30,358 nucleotides of DNA. It comes from CAYJII01 sp964370225 (lineage in GTDB: Bacteria > Bacillota > Clostridia > Oscillospirales > Ruminococcaceae). The notes under the pieces were generated by a model. That model saw only the letters and a program-made list of their open reading frames with translations, was not told where the DNA came from and made no database searches. Of this stretch, positions 7,196 through 15,835 are shown in pieces. The position numbers and the translations under genes were made by a program. Numbering within the stretch: position 1 is the stretch's first letter; each line of letters begins with the position of its first letter. Location of the stretch: assembly GCA_964370225.1 (NCBI GenBank), contig CAYJII010000031.1, positions 1-30,358 on the forward strand, given 5' to 3'.

Positions 7196-9385
7196 TTATT
7201 TGTTAAAATATTTCTCGTTAAATTCTTCAATGGGCATCGGTTTTGCATAATAGTAACCTTGAGCGTACTCACAAGATAGAGATTTTAAAAACTCAACTTG
7301 CTCGATTTCTTCAACACCCTCAGCCACAATATTCATCTTGATACTGTGAGCAAGCTTTACTATGCCTTCTATAACGCTGTTTCCACGCAGATCGTTGTTA
7401 ATTAAGAAACTACGATCAAGCTTCAATGTATCTACAGTGAAATTTTTAAGCATTCCCAAAGAGGAGTATCCCGCACCAAAATCATCGATGGAGACTTTAA
7501 GAGAATTTGCATGTAATTTTTCTAAAACATTTGTAAATTCATTATTATTATCTATAATTGTGGTTTCAGTTAATTCTACTTCTATTAATTCATGTGGCAC
7601 ATTATATCTGTCTATGATAGCTACTATATTATCCACAAAATCAGGATTGCTTAGATGTAGTCTTGAAAAATTCACTGAAACTGGCAGCGGTTCATACCCT
7701 GCTTCTATCCACGAGCTTATAGCAATACACACTTTTTTTAGGATGTGTTTATCAAGCTCAACTATAAAACCATTAGACTCAAAAAGTGGGATAAATACGT
7801 CAGGGAACACCATTTTTCTATCACTTTCTATCCAACGAACTAATGCCTCAGCACCAATAATTTCGCCATTTGATAGACGTACTTTTGGTTGTAAAAATGG
7901 TACAAACTCATCAGATACCATGGCTTTACGCATTTTATTAGAGATTTCTGCATGCTTTTTAATCTGGTTTTTATAATTATTATCATAATCCCATACATTA
8001 TGGTCCTGTTTAATTTTTGAGATATTATGTGCAATTCCAACTTTTTGCACAATTTCATTAGCATCAGTTTCACCTGGTTGAATACAATATCTGCCATAGT
8101 TAAAAGTGATATGATAATTTTTTAGTTCCGATACCGACTCTTTAAAGTAAGCTTCATAATGTGGTGTTAGAGATTCAAGTTTATGCAATAACCCATTTCC
8201 TGAAAACATCATAAATTCGTCCGCACCTGTACGAGCTAGAATATATGTTTTTTCATCAACTGTGGCAGCGGTGGAAGCAAATGCGCGCAATACTTTGTTG
8301 CCCACATCGAAATTGAAAATTTCGTTAATAGCTTTAAAATTTTCAACATCCATTTTAACTGCTGCATATTGTCCGTTAGGATTATTTTTTAGAGTTTCAC
8401 TGACTACTTTTTTGTACATAGTCAAGTTAGGAAGTCCTGTAAGTTCATCGTAATAAGCGACATCTTCGATTTTTTTGCGCACTTTCCATGTGTAGAGTGA
8501 GAATAGGAATAAGCCAATAAACACTATAAATACAAACACAATAATAATTGTAGTTAGCAATCGAGTGTTTTGCTCAATTTCATTTTCTTTTGCGACTAAT
8601 ACAAATGTCCACTCATTGATACCAAGTGGTGTGTAGACTACAAGACGTGGAATCGAATCAAGCGAAAATGATACTATACCTGCTTTTTGCTCGTTTAAAT
8701 CGGATACTATTGTGTCAACAGTCACTCCGTTTGATATCAACGCATTTTCTAACTCATGAAGTGGAATAAAATTATCATCTGTACTATAAAAATCGACACC
8801 ATCACTATCTGTCAAAACAACATAAGAACCTAAGGAAATCTCTTGGGTTAAGCGCTCTGTAATATAGCTCATAGAATATTCTGTGAGCAGGTAACCAACA
8901 GGTTCATTATTCACGTAAACTGGAGTCTGTATATTAATGACTTCTTCGTTTGTACGAGTACTATTGTATGTAGTGGACATGTAAACATAGTTAGGAGGAG
9001 TTTCACCACTTAAAAATTCACCACATAATGAAGTTTCTCCACCATGGATGGATTTACCATTGCCTTCTAAGTCGAAAAAATAGATATCATGAAAATCAAA
9101 ATATGAATTTTGCTCACGTAAAAAGGTGAACAAAGTTTCTTCATCCGTGACAAAATCAGAAGTGGAGTGCGCAAGGCTTAATGTATAGCTTTTAGCAGCA
9201 TTAAGTTCAGAATATATTTCTACAATTAGGTTTTCAGAAGTGTCGCCTAATGAATCAAAAGCAAGGTCGTCAATCAGTGAGTTTGTATAGTTAAGCAATA
9301 TAAAAAGGCAGAAAGTAGCAAGCAGTACTAGAATAACCGTACTGAAAGAAAAAGCTTGTCCCTTTTGCATTGCTTGATTTTGCAT
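7196..9385 (-). CDS. Membrane-bound Cache-GGDEF-EAL protein, probable cyclic-di-GMP phosphodiesterase
   Basis: The 729-residue protein has a membrane helix (13-32), an extracytoplasmic Cache-like sensor region (33-276), a second helix (277-299), a GGDEF domain (about 310-465) and an EAL domain (about 485-725). The GGDEF signature is degenerate: GADEF at 387-391, and the VGNKVL stretch has Asn where Asp is usual. It therefore probably does not make cyclic-di-GMP and may only bind GTP. The EAL residues look complete: EAL (513-515), Asn572, the ELTE motif around 604-607, Asp634-Asp635, Lys655, Glu689 and Gln709. This predicts hydrolysis of cyclic-di-GMP. The ATG at 9385 follows AAGGGG by about ten bases; the GTG at 9397 overlaps that site. 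A consensus promoter drives it. Confidence 0.93.
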   Translation of the reverse strand: MQNQAMQKGQAFSFSTVILVLLATFCLFILLNYTNSLIDDLAFDSLGDTSENLIVEIYSELNAAKSYTLSLAHSTSDFVTDEETLFTFLREQNSYFDFHDIYFFDLEGNGKSIHGGETSLCGEFLSGETPPNYVYMSTTYNSTRTNEEVINIQTPVYVNNEPVGYLLTEYSMSYITERLTQEISLGSYVVLTDSDGVDFYSTDDNFIPLHELENALISNGVTVDTIVSDLNEQKAGIVSFSLDSIPRLVVYTPLGINEWTFVLVAKENEIEQNTRLLTTIIIVFVFIVFIGLFLFSLYTWKVRKKIEDVAYYDELTGLPNLTMYKKVVSETLKNNPNGQYAAVKMDVENFKAINEIFNFDVGNKVLRAFASTAATVDEKTYILARTGADEFMMFSGNGLLHKLESLTPHYEAYFKESVSELKNYHITFNYGRYCIQPGETDANEIVQKVGIAHNISKIKQDHNVWDYDNNYKNQIKKHAEISNKMRKAMVSDEFVPFLQPKVRLSNGEIIGAEALVRWIESDRKMVFPDVFIPLFESNGFIVELDKHILKKVCIAISSWIEAGYEPLPVSVNFSRLHLSNPDFVDNIVAIIDRYNVPHELIEVELTETTIIDNNNEFTNVLEKLHANSLKVSIDDFGAGYSSLGMLKNFTVDTLKLDRSFLINNDLRGNSVIEGIVKLAHSIKMNIVAEGVEEIEQVEFLKSLSCEYAQGYYYAKPMPIEEFNEKYFNK

Positions 9386-9408
9386 AATAATTAACACCCC
9401 TTAATTAA

Positions 9409-9437
9409 ATTATAGTATCAAATTCTAGTTAAGTCAA
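9409..9437 (-). promoter_or_regulatory. Consensus sigma-A promoter of the GGDEF-EAL gene
   Basis: On the minus strand there is TTGACT (9432-9437), a 17-bp spacer and TATAAT (9409-9414), about 24 bases before the start codon. This separates the gene from the helicase operon just upstream on the same strand. Confidence 0.85.
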
Positions 9438-9534
9438 GTAATGAGATAGTGTTTGCATACAATTTGTACAAAAGAATATATAAGCAAATTTTTGCGGTTG
9501 TAAATTGATGTTTTGGTCAAATAATAGCGAATGT

Positions 9535-11706
9535 TTAGCCAAGATTTTTGATATATTTACATAGCCCATCGAAGTCTAAAAAGTCAGTAACAAACTGCTT
9601 TTTTAACAGTTTAGGTGGGATGAATTCATTATACTTGTTTAACACTTGCGCTTTCTCTGGAAGTGGCAGTTCGTACAAATTCAAATTTGTTGAGATAATT
9701 TCGCGAATTATACCTTCAAGCTCATGCGCGTTTCCACTATATAATACCTCTAAGAAAATACAAGTATCCCACGGCATTTTAGACTTTATACCACGACCTA
9801 ACAAAGCGAAATGAAGTGTGAACAACTGTCTAGTTCCCACCCATGGAAATACAGCAAATTTATGCTCTGACATAGGTGTGACAACATTACTTAGCACGCC
9901 GCTATTGCGTGTTAAAAAGCGTATTTCGCTAAGACGCTCTTTGCAGTTTCCGCTAAGATATGGATAATCATCATCGCTTAGTAAGATGAAGCGCATTTTT
10001 TGTACTAGCACTGAATGTAGCTCTGATTTAAAGTCGACATCCCAATCCACAACAGAGATACCTGGAACCCGCTTAACAAAGATAACTTTGGCTTTGGCGT
10101 TAACTTCAATTGTTTCCCAAGTAATACCCGCAAGCGAAAATCTAACACCTGGGGGATAGATTTTATCAACTGTGCCGATTGAGCGATTTTCATCTTTTAC
10201 CAGATAATAATCTGGTATGGTGAATACAGTATAAAAGTGGAAGTGATTAACGATTTTTTCACCAACTACACCGAGGATTAGCCCACCTTCATCCGTCTTT
10301 TGGATATGCTGTTCTGCTAATAAATGTGTCAGAAGAAGTTTATAGTCTTCTTGAGAAATATGTCTAAAGCTTTCTAGCGTTAATATATCCGAAGCAAGCT
10401 TTGCAGCAGAAACTTCGCCATTGCTTTTCAAATGGCTCATAGTTTGGTGATATAAAAGCGAATATGGGTGAGTGTGTTCGCCCAGTGGTTCAATCCATTT
10501 ATGCTTAGTGTACAGCTCAATAATTGCAATGAGCCTGATAAAACTCCAGTTGACTGGGCCTAAGCTATCCCCAGCAGTAGCTTGGATTTCCTCAACAAAT
10601 GTAAATAATAATTGAGGGACTTGTCCTCGTCTACCGCAGCGACCGAGCCTTTGCGCAAAGCTAGATACATTAATTGGCGCGCCCACTTGTACAGCTTGGT
10701 CGAGTGAACCAATATCGATTCCAAGTTCTAGAGTAACTGTCGCTCCTGTTACGATTTTATCGCTAGAATTTTTCATTTCATCTTCTGTTTGTTCGCGCAA
10801 TAATGCTGAAACATTGCCGTGATGTACTCTGTAAACATCAGGCGCCTTGTTTTTTGCTGCGATTTGCCTAATATTCGCTAGTACAAATTCTGTTTCCTCT
10901 CGCGAGTTTGTAAAGATAATCGTCTTTTTATCAAGTGTCATTCTAAATAAATATTCAAAGTGAGCCCTGTCACCAGTGTCACTTGAAGTCTCGTTTGCAT
11001 CTCCCGCTTTCACAAAGCGCTCAACAAAAAGCATTATTTGCTTTTTACCTTCGTCAGAAGTAGGGGCAGCACAGTCGACATTAGTTCCTGTACTCAGCCA
11101 GTTTTTTGCAAGCTCAATGTCGCCAAGGGTCGCACTCAATCCAATACGCCTTGGGATATTACCAGTAAGATTTTGTATGCGCTCAAGTTGACATAATACT
11201 TGAACCCCCCTGCTGTCACGCATGAAGTGGTGAACCTCGTCTATTATGACAAAACGCAAATCTGCAAACAGCTTTAAGCAAGCACCGCGCTTGTTGATAA
11301 GCAAACTTTCGAGCGACTCAGGGGTTATTTGTAAAATTCCTGCTGGATTTTTTATCAGTGCGTTTTTTTTCGTAGCAGATGCATCACCGTGCCACTTGCA
11401 CACGGGTATACCTGATTCCTCAAGTAAACCGTCAAGTCGCATGAACTGGTCGTTTATCAGCGCTTTTAAAGGGCTGATGTACAACGCGCCTACAGATGCA
11501 GAGGGGTTGTTAAAAAGCTCAGTAAGCACAGGTAAAAATGCAGCTTCAGTTTTCCCAGAAGCTGTGCCAGAAGATAGCAGCAGATTGAGTTTTGTATCAA
11601 AAATTGTTTCACAAGCCGCTACTTGAATTCCACGCAACTCAGTCCAGTTGTTGTAGTAAATATAATCCTGAATAAACGGAGCAAGTCTACCGAAAACGTC
11701 ACTCAT
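9535..11706 (-). CDS. DEAD/DEAH-box helicase, BrxHI/Lhr-like
   Basis: The 723-residue protein is a superfamily 2 helicase. Motifs in order: I GTASGKT (47-53), Ia SPLKALINDQ (78-87), II DEVH (156-159), III SAT (191-193), V region TLELGIDIG (325-333) and VI QRLGRCGRRG (352-361). After the two RecA domains comes a winged-helix-like region, HPYSLLYHQTMSHL (413-426) onward. An Lhr-type stretch, IGTVDKIYPPGVRFSLAG (510-527), follows. This layout is that of BrxHI, the helicase of type 2 BREX, and of related Lhr-like 3'-5' helicases. It should move on or unwind nucleic acid. The start has AGGAAGGG eight bases upstream, and the gene follows the BrxD-like ATPase by 23 bases, so it is the last gene of the TerB operon. 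I see no clear hairpin terminator after it. Confidence 0.92.
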   Translation of the reverse strand: MSDVFGRLAPFIQDYIYYNNWTELRGIQVAACETIFDTKLNLLLSSGTASGKTEAAFLPVLTELFNNPSASVGALYISPLKALINDQFMRLDGLLEESGIPVCKWHGDASATKKNALIKNPAGILQITPESLESLLINKRGACLKLFADLRFVIIDEVHHFMRDSRGVQVLCQLERIQNLTGNIPRRIGLSATLGDIELAKNWLSTGTNVDCAAPTSDEGKKQIMLFVERFVKAGDANETSSDTGDRAHFEYLFRMTLDKKTIIFTNSREETEFVLANIRQIAAKNKAPDVYRVHHGNVSALLREQTEDEMKNSSDKIVTGATVTLELGIDIGSLDQAVQVGAPINVSSFAQRLGRCGRRGQVPQLLFTFVEEIQATAGDSLGPVNWSFIRLIAIIELYTKHKWIEPLGEHTHPYSLLYHQTMSHLKSNGEVSAAKLASDILTLESFRHISQEDYKLLLTHLLAEQHIQKTDEGGLILGVVGEKIVNHFHFYTVFTIPDYYLVKDENRSIGTVDKIYPPGVRFSLAGITWETIEVNAKAKVIFVKRVPGISVVDWDVDFKSELHSVLVQKMRFILLSDDDYPYLSGNCKERLSEIRFLTRNSGVLSNVVTPMSEHKFAVFPWVGTRQLFTLHFALLGRGIKSKMPWDTCIFLEVLYSGNAHELEGIIREIISTNLNLYELPLPEKAQVLNKYNEFIPPKLLKKQFVTDFLDFDGLCKYIKNLG

Positions 11707-11729
11707 AACTTTATCCCTTCCTCATATAA

Positions 11730-13046
11730 TTATAGCTCGAATGAAGCAAAATCGCTGTGTATTTCTTCCTCTACTAGTCCGCCCTTAGCCATCTCAAAAC
11801 TATTTGAACCTAAGATGTCGCTAACTTTTTTCTCAGGGTTTTGGTGTAGAATACCAATAAGCTCAATAAAATCTCTTATGATTTCACGAGGAGTAATATG
11901 AGTTTGTGCACCAACACGGTTATATTCAGCGTTGAGAAAATAAACGATATCATCATGTGTAAGTGTAGGAGAATAGTCGTAGAGTGAAGCGTGCATGTCG
12001 CGCAGTTTTTCGACTAGCACAAACATTTCCTCCTCATTTAACATCTTAAGATTTATCACAGGAGCTAGCATGTCTACACTATCCTCACCAGCAAAATGTC
12101 CTTGTGCAAGCCTTGAGCGTAAAGCTTCGTAGCTATAAATTCCCTTATATCTATCTTCAAGGCATTGGGGGGTACAGCTCATGATAAAACCAATATGTGA
12201 GGCTTTACCTTGTAGTGCATCATTGTACATTGCAAGTAGTTTTTCGTAGTTGTTTTGGCGTGTAACAGAATGTGGAATCTTGAAAATATTTACAAGCTCA
12301 TCAACCATGACGATAAGGCCTTTATAGCCAGCACCAGTCATAAAGATAGCAAATATTTTCAAGAAATCATACCAAGTATCATCGGAAACAATCCAGTTGA
12401 TACCCAAATCTTCTTTAGCTTCACGCTTAGAAGTATACTCGCCACGAAACCATTTTAACACATTGGATTTTGTAGCTTGATCGTTATCTTTATATGCTCT
12501 GCGATAAGCAATAATTGCTTTTGCAAATTCAAACCCATTCACCATTCCTTCTATTTGGGTGGTTAGAGCATATATTTTATTTTCTACGTACTTTTCAAAT
12601 TCAGCGCTGTCTATTGGGTGCTCGCTTGCTGCTTCTGATTGAATGGAGGAAATCCATTTTTCCAGTATAAGCGATAATGCGCCACCATCAGGCTTAGATT
12701 TTACTGACATATTGCGAATAAGCTCACGGTAAGTAGCTAGTCCTTGTCCCTTACTGCCAGAAAAGCGACGTTCAGGTGATAAATCACCATCTACAACGAC
12801 AAAACCACGTGCAGTTGCATAATTTCTCACAGTTTGCAACAAGAAACTTTTTCCACTACCATAGCGACCTACGATAAATCTAAAAGAAGCACCGCCATCC
12901 TCGATAATGTCTATGTCATGGAGAAATGCGTCGATTTCTTTTTTTCTACCGACTGTGATAAACTCCAGCCCGACACGTGGAACAACGCCACCCTTTAATG
13001 CATTAATAATAACATTCGATATTCTTTTTGGGATTTTATTTTCCAT
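11730..13046 (-). CDS. BrxD-like P-loop ATPase (DUF2791)
   Basis: The 438-residue product opens with IPKRISNVIINALKGGVVPR and VGRKKEI (32-38), as in DUF2791/BrxD ATPases. Walker A is GRYGSGKS (60-67) and Walker B is LIVMVDE (244-250). An arginine-rich EALRSRLA (307-314) could supply an arginine finger, and ITPREIIRDF (384-393) is a conserved feature near the end. BrxD is the ATPase found beside helicase BrxHI in type 2 BREX, where it is thought to work as a ring or loader; that role is inference here. The ATG at 13046 overlaps the TerB-protein stop by 11 bases, with GGAG 13 bases upstream; a TTG at 13055 is an alternative start. The overlap implies translational coupling and a joint product ratio with its neighbours. 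Confidence 0.9.
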   Translation of the reverse strand: MENKIPKRISNVIINALKGGVVPRVGLEFITVGRKKEIDAFLHDIDIIEDGGASFRFIVGRYGSGKSFLLQTVRNYATARGFVVVDGDLSPERRFSGSKGQGLATYRELIRNMSVKSKPDGGALSLILEKWISSIQSEAASEHPIDSAEFEKYVENKIYALTTQIEGMVNGFEFAKAIIAYRRAYKDNDQATKSNVLKWFRGEYTSKREAKEDLGINWIVSDDTWYDFLKIFAIFMTGAGYKGLIVMVDELVNIFKIPHSVTRQNNYEKLLAMYNDALQGKASHIGFIMSCTPQCLEDRYKGIYSYEALRSRLAQGHFAGEDSVDMLAPVINLKMLNEEEMFVLVEKLRDMHASLYDYSPTLTHDDIVYFLNAEYNRVGAQTHITPREIIRDFIELIGILHQNPEKKVSDILGSNSFEMAKGGLVEEEIHSDFASFEL

Positions 13047-14652
13047 AAGTTTCAATCATCTCCAACAAATTTTCCTTATAATCATCATAAACAGTGACTT
13101 CTCCATCTATCTCAAAAATGGTATCGGAGAGCACATCCATGGCTTTTTCATTTATAGAGTCAAGTGGTATTTCAGGCATAATATTCTGCTCTTTTATGAT
13201 ATCATCAAAACTTTCATACCGCAAAATTCTGCGTAGTATTTGAATTTCTACATCATCAAGCGAAACAAAAAATTCATGCCAAATATTATTAGTGGAAGTA
13301 ATGTTTTTTTCTGGTATTATCGGTTTAACATTAACACTAGGAGCGGGTACAATTTCCTCTTCGACGGTGAGCTTTTCTTGCACGAAAAGAGCGTCAGTTC
13401 GTATTTTAGATAGCTTGCTTTTGTCTATCATAACAGGCTTTAGATGCAATATTTGGTGGAAGCGATACACATTTTGCTTGATGCTAGTTTTTAGATTAAT
13501 GCCCATACTTGAGAGTTCTTCCCAAAGTGTGTTATCGCACAAATGAGGATTTGATGTGATTTTGCGCTTATAGCGTTTGATTTCGCGCAAATTAACCTCC
13601 ATCTCTTTTAATATATAAGCTGCTAGCTGTTTGCCATTGTCTGATAATGTAGCTGTGCTGCAATAAAACTGATTATATCTGCATGTATATGATTCACCTA
13701 GAGTGAGAGTGATTTCTTTGTCCTCATGCTTTAGTCTAGGGAAAAAGAGCGCATTTGAGAATGGTGACCACGAGCGTTCTTTTGCTAGTGAATAGAAGAT
13801 AAAATCTTCCAACGATTTTCCTTTGCTTAAAAATTCTTCCTTAAGCATGGAGTATAGATAATTAAAGCAGTTTTCAGTTAACTTTTCGTTTTTGTCAAGA
13901 TAAAACTTCGACTGCAAAATATTATATTTTGAGATTTCGCAGTAATATTTAAAAGGATTTTCGCGAATGAGTTCATATCTAAAAGTAGGGGAGTACAAAG
14001 CGGTTAAATTATGCTCTTTAATAAAATCGTAAAAATTACCTGGAATTTGATAGTAGACAAAATAATCTTTTAACCATCTAGAGAAGTTACTGTTAATAGA
14101 GCTGTTATATTTTCTGAAAGATTTAAAAAAACTCACAAGCTTCAAAAAACCATCTTCGGGGCTATGCACACCAATATTGTTGATTAGCTCATAAACATAA
14201 AGATATGCATAAGGAAGTAGCGTGTTTGTAATATTGCCGTTTCTTACTTTTGTACGCCATGAAAAGTATGTGCGCAACTGACGATTATCCATTACTTGAT
14301 AATGTGGATAGTAATATGAAAAGGGCTCTAAACCTGTGTAATGGTCCTCGAAATCTTCCATAAAAATGCCTTGCTCATAAAAAATTTGAGCATTATCTAA
14401 AAATGCGAGCATCTGTTTTTTAGCGATTTGTTTCATAGCATAAAATCTGCTTCTAATAGGATCATCGCTTGTTTTAACTGGGATGCTTTCATCTTTTTTT
14501 GCTGTGCTGTCTATGTTTATGTCAATAGTCGCAAAATTAGTCCGCAGATGAAATTCTCCCTTTATACTAAGTGGCTTTTCAGCCTTTAAATTATTGTTAT
14601 TATTTTCGCGCTTTGGAATGGGTATAGATTGATATTTTTTATCGCTGTCCAT
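13036..14652 (-). CDS. TerB_N/TerB_C domain protein
   Basis: The 538-residue protein has a variable, Asn-rich N-terminus (1-65), then a TerB_N-type domain from about 67 to 250. The latter contains RFYAMKQIAKK (69-79), PFSYYYPHYQVMDNRQL (110-126) and FSWRTKVRNG (130-139), typical of TerB_N. A linker rich in Pro and charged residues (about 410-455) leads to a TerB_C-like end with DDVEIQILRRIL (466-477), INEKAMDVLSD (500-510) and DGEVTVYDDY (516-525). TerB-type domains belong to tellurite-resistance stress systems and are proposed to bind metal or nucleic-acid complexes; no catalytic site is visible. The ATG at 14652 follows GGAGGGG by seven bases. It is the first gene of the three-gene operon and probably acts as its scaffold or sensor. 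Confidence 0.88.
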   Translation of the reverse strand: MDSDKKYQSIPIPKRENNNNNLKAEKPLSIKGEFHLRTNFATIDINIDSTAKKDESIPVKTSDDPIRSRFYAMKQIAKKQMLAFLDNAQIFYEQGIFMEDFEDHYTGLEPFSYYYPHYQVMDNRQLRTYFSWRTKVRNGNITNTLLPYAYLYVYELINNIGVHSPEDGFLKLVSFFKSFRKYNSSINSNFSRWLKDYFVYYQIPGNFYDFIKEHNLTALYSPTFRYELIRENPFKYYCEISKYNILQSKFYLDKNEKLTENCFNYLYSMLKEEFLSKGKSLEDFIFYSLAKERSWSPFSNALFFPRLKHEDKEITLTLGESYTCRYNQFYCSTATLSDNGKQLAAYILKEMEVNLREIKRYKRKITSNPHLCDNTLWEELSSMGINLKTSIKQNVYRFHQILHLKPVMIDKSKLSKIRTDALFVQEKLTVEEEIVPAPSVNVKPIIPEKNITSTNNIWHEFFVSLDDVEIQILRRILRYESFDDIIKEQNIMPEIPLDSINEKAMDVLSDTIFEIDGEVTVYDDYKENLLEMIETYGK

Positions 14653-14689
14653 AATTATCCCCTCCAATTTTATAATAGGTTAATATCTA

Positions 14690-14718
14690 ATTATAGCATA
14701 TCAAATTATATAGTTCAA
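14690..14718 (-). promoter_or_regulatory. Sigma-A promoter of the TerB/BrxD-like/BrxHI-like operon
   Basis: On the minus strand there is TTGAAC (14713-14718), a 17-bp spacer and a perfect TATAAT (14690-14695), about 38 bases before the start. Its -35 box is 27 bp from that of the divergent MoxR promoter. Confidence 0.85.
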
Positions 14719-14745
14719 CAAAGATAAATAAAAGAAAAATAGTAT

Positions 14746-14774
14746 TTGATTTATTTTGGCGATTATGCTATGAT
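14746..14774 (+). promoter_or_regulatory. Sigma-A promoter of the MoxR operon
   Basis: TTGATT (14746-14751), a 17-bp spacer and TATGAT (14769-14774) preceded by TGC give a strong extended -10 promoter, 68 bases before the MoxR start codon. Confidence 0.8.
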
Positions 14775-14842
14775 AGGAAGAAGATTAGTACTTGATTTAA
14801 ATATTATGCACAAAATAACATTGATGAGAAAGAGGAAGAATT

Positions 14843-15799
14843 ATGGGAGAAAATGCAGTACAAATTCATGCTCAGAAATTAAAGGAAAACATTAAAAAAG
14901 TAATATTTGGCAAGGATGAAGTAATAGATAAGCTTATAGTTTGTTTGTTTTGCTCAGGGCATATTCTACTAGAGGATATTCCTGGAACAGGGAAGACAAC
15001 AATGGCAAAAGCGCTTGCAAAATCAGTAGGTTGCGATTTTAAAAGGGTGCAGTTTACACCAGATTTGCTGCCATCGGACCTTACGGGGATAAATTTTTTC
15101 AGTCAAAAAGAGTCTGAGTTTGTGTTTAAAAAAGGTGCGCTTTTCACCAACATCTTATTGGGTGATGAAATAAACCGTGCCACTCCAAAAACACAATCTA
15201 GCTTGCTTGAGTGCATGGAAGAGGGACAAGTTTCTGTTGACGGTGAAAGCTACACTTTAGATGCTCCGTTTTTAGTAATCGCAACACAAAACCCGATTGA
15301 GATACAAGGTACATACCCATTGCCAGAAGCGCAATTAGACAGATTTTTCATGCAAATTTCAGTTGGTTATCCTAATGCACAAAGTGAGCAAAACATGCTA
15401 AAAAGCAAGACTAACATAGATGTGTTATCTTCACTTGAGAGTGTGGTAACAAAAGAAGATATAATAAGCGCACAAACTGCAGTAAAAACGATAAAAGTAG
15501 CAGATACTGTGCTAGATTACATTATAGCGCTAGTAAACAGCACAAGAAGTGACGAGCAGGTGCGTTTGGGAGTTAGCCCAAGGGGGAGCTTTGCATTAAT
15601 GCGTGCAGCACAGGGGAAAGCAGCGATAAGTGGGCGTGATTTTGTGACACCTGATGATGTAAAATCAGTAGCGACAGATGTGCTTGCCCATCGCATCATT
15701 ACAAAGGGAATGACTTTTTCTAAAAACAGTGCCTCAGCAAGAGATATAGTTGAAAATTTACTGAATAAAATCGCCGCGCCAACCGAAGAGCTTAGCTAA
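14843..15799 (+). CDS. MoxR-family AAA+ ATPase
   Basis: The 318-residue protein is a complete MoxR ATPase. Walker A is GTGKT (48-52), Walker B is LLGDE (105-109) followed by INRATPKTQSSLLECMEE, sensor 1 is ATQNP (147-151), and LDRF (165-168) holds an arginine finger. MoxR proteins are chaperone-like ATPases that usually act on the DUF58 or von Willebrand-type protein encoded beside them, and that partner follows here. The start has AGAGGAAG at a normal distance. It heads a plus-strand operon of envelope-related genes and shares a short divergent promoter region with the TerB operon. Its client is unknown. Confidence 0.95.
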   Translation: MGENAVQIHAQKLKENIKKVIFGKDEVIDKLIVCLFCSGHILLEDIPGTGKTTMAKALAKSVGCDFKRVQFTPDLLPSDLTGINFFSQKESEFVFKKGALFTNILLGDEINRATPKTQSSLLECMEEGQVSVDGESYTLDAPFLVIATQNPIEIQGTYPLPEAQLDRFFMQISVGYPNAQSEQNMLKSKTNIDVLSSLESVVTKEDIISAQTAVKTIKVADTVLDYIIALVNSTRSDEQVRLGVSPRGSFALMRAAQGKAAISGRDFVTPDDVKSVATDVLAHRIITKGMTFSKNSASARDIVENLLNKIAAPTEELS

Positions 15800-15835
15800 T
15801 AATATTTAAGCGAAATTGGATAAGGAGAACACAAT

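Noticed and set aside
7362..7976. Long antisense ORF of 204 codons
   Set aside because: It is opposite the EAL domain, whose motifs prove the minus strand; the antisense product resembles nothing.
9438..9534. Short palindromes (TTTGTACAAA and GCAAAAATTTGC) after the helicase gene as a terminator
   Set aside because: Stems are short and AT-rich with no T-run at the right place, so I do not call them.
9535..14652. Complete BREX system
   Set aside because: No PglX methyltransferase, PglZ phosphatase, BrxC/PglY or PglW is present on either side; neighbours are a GGDEF-EAL gene and a MoxR cassette.
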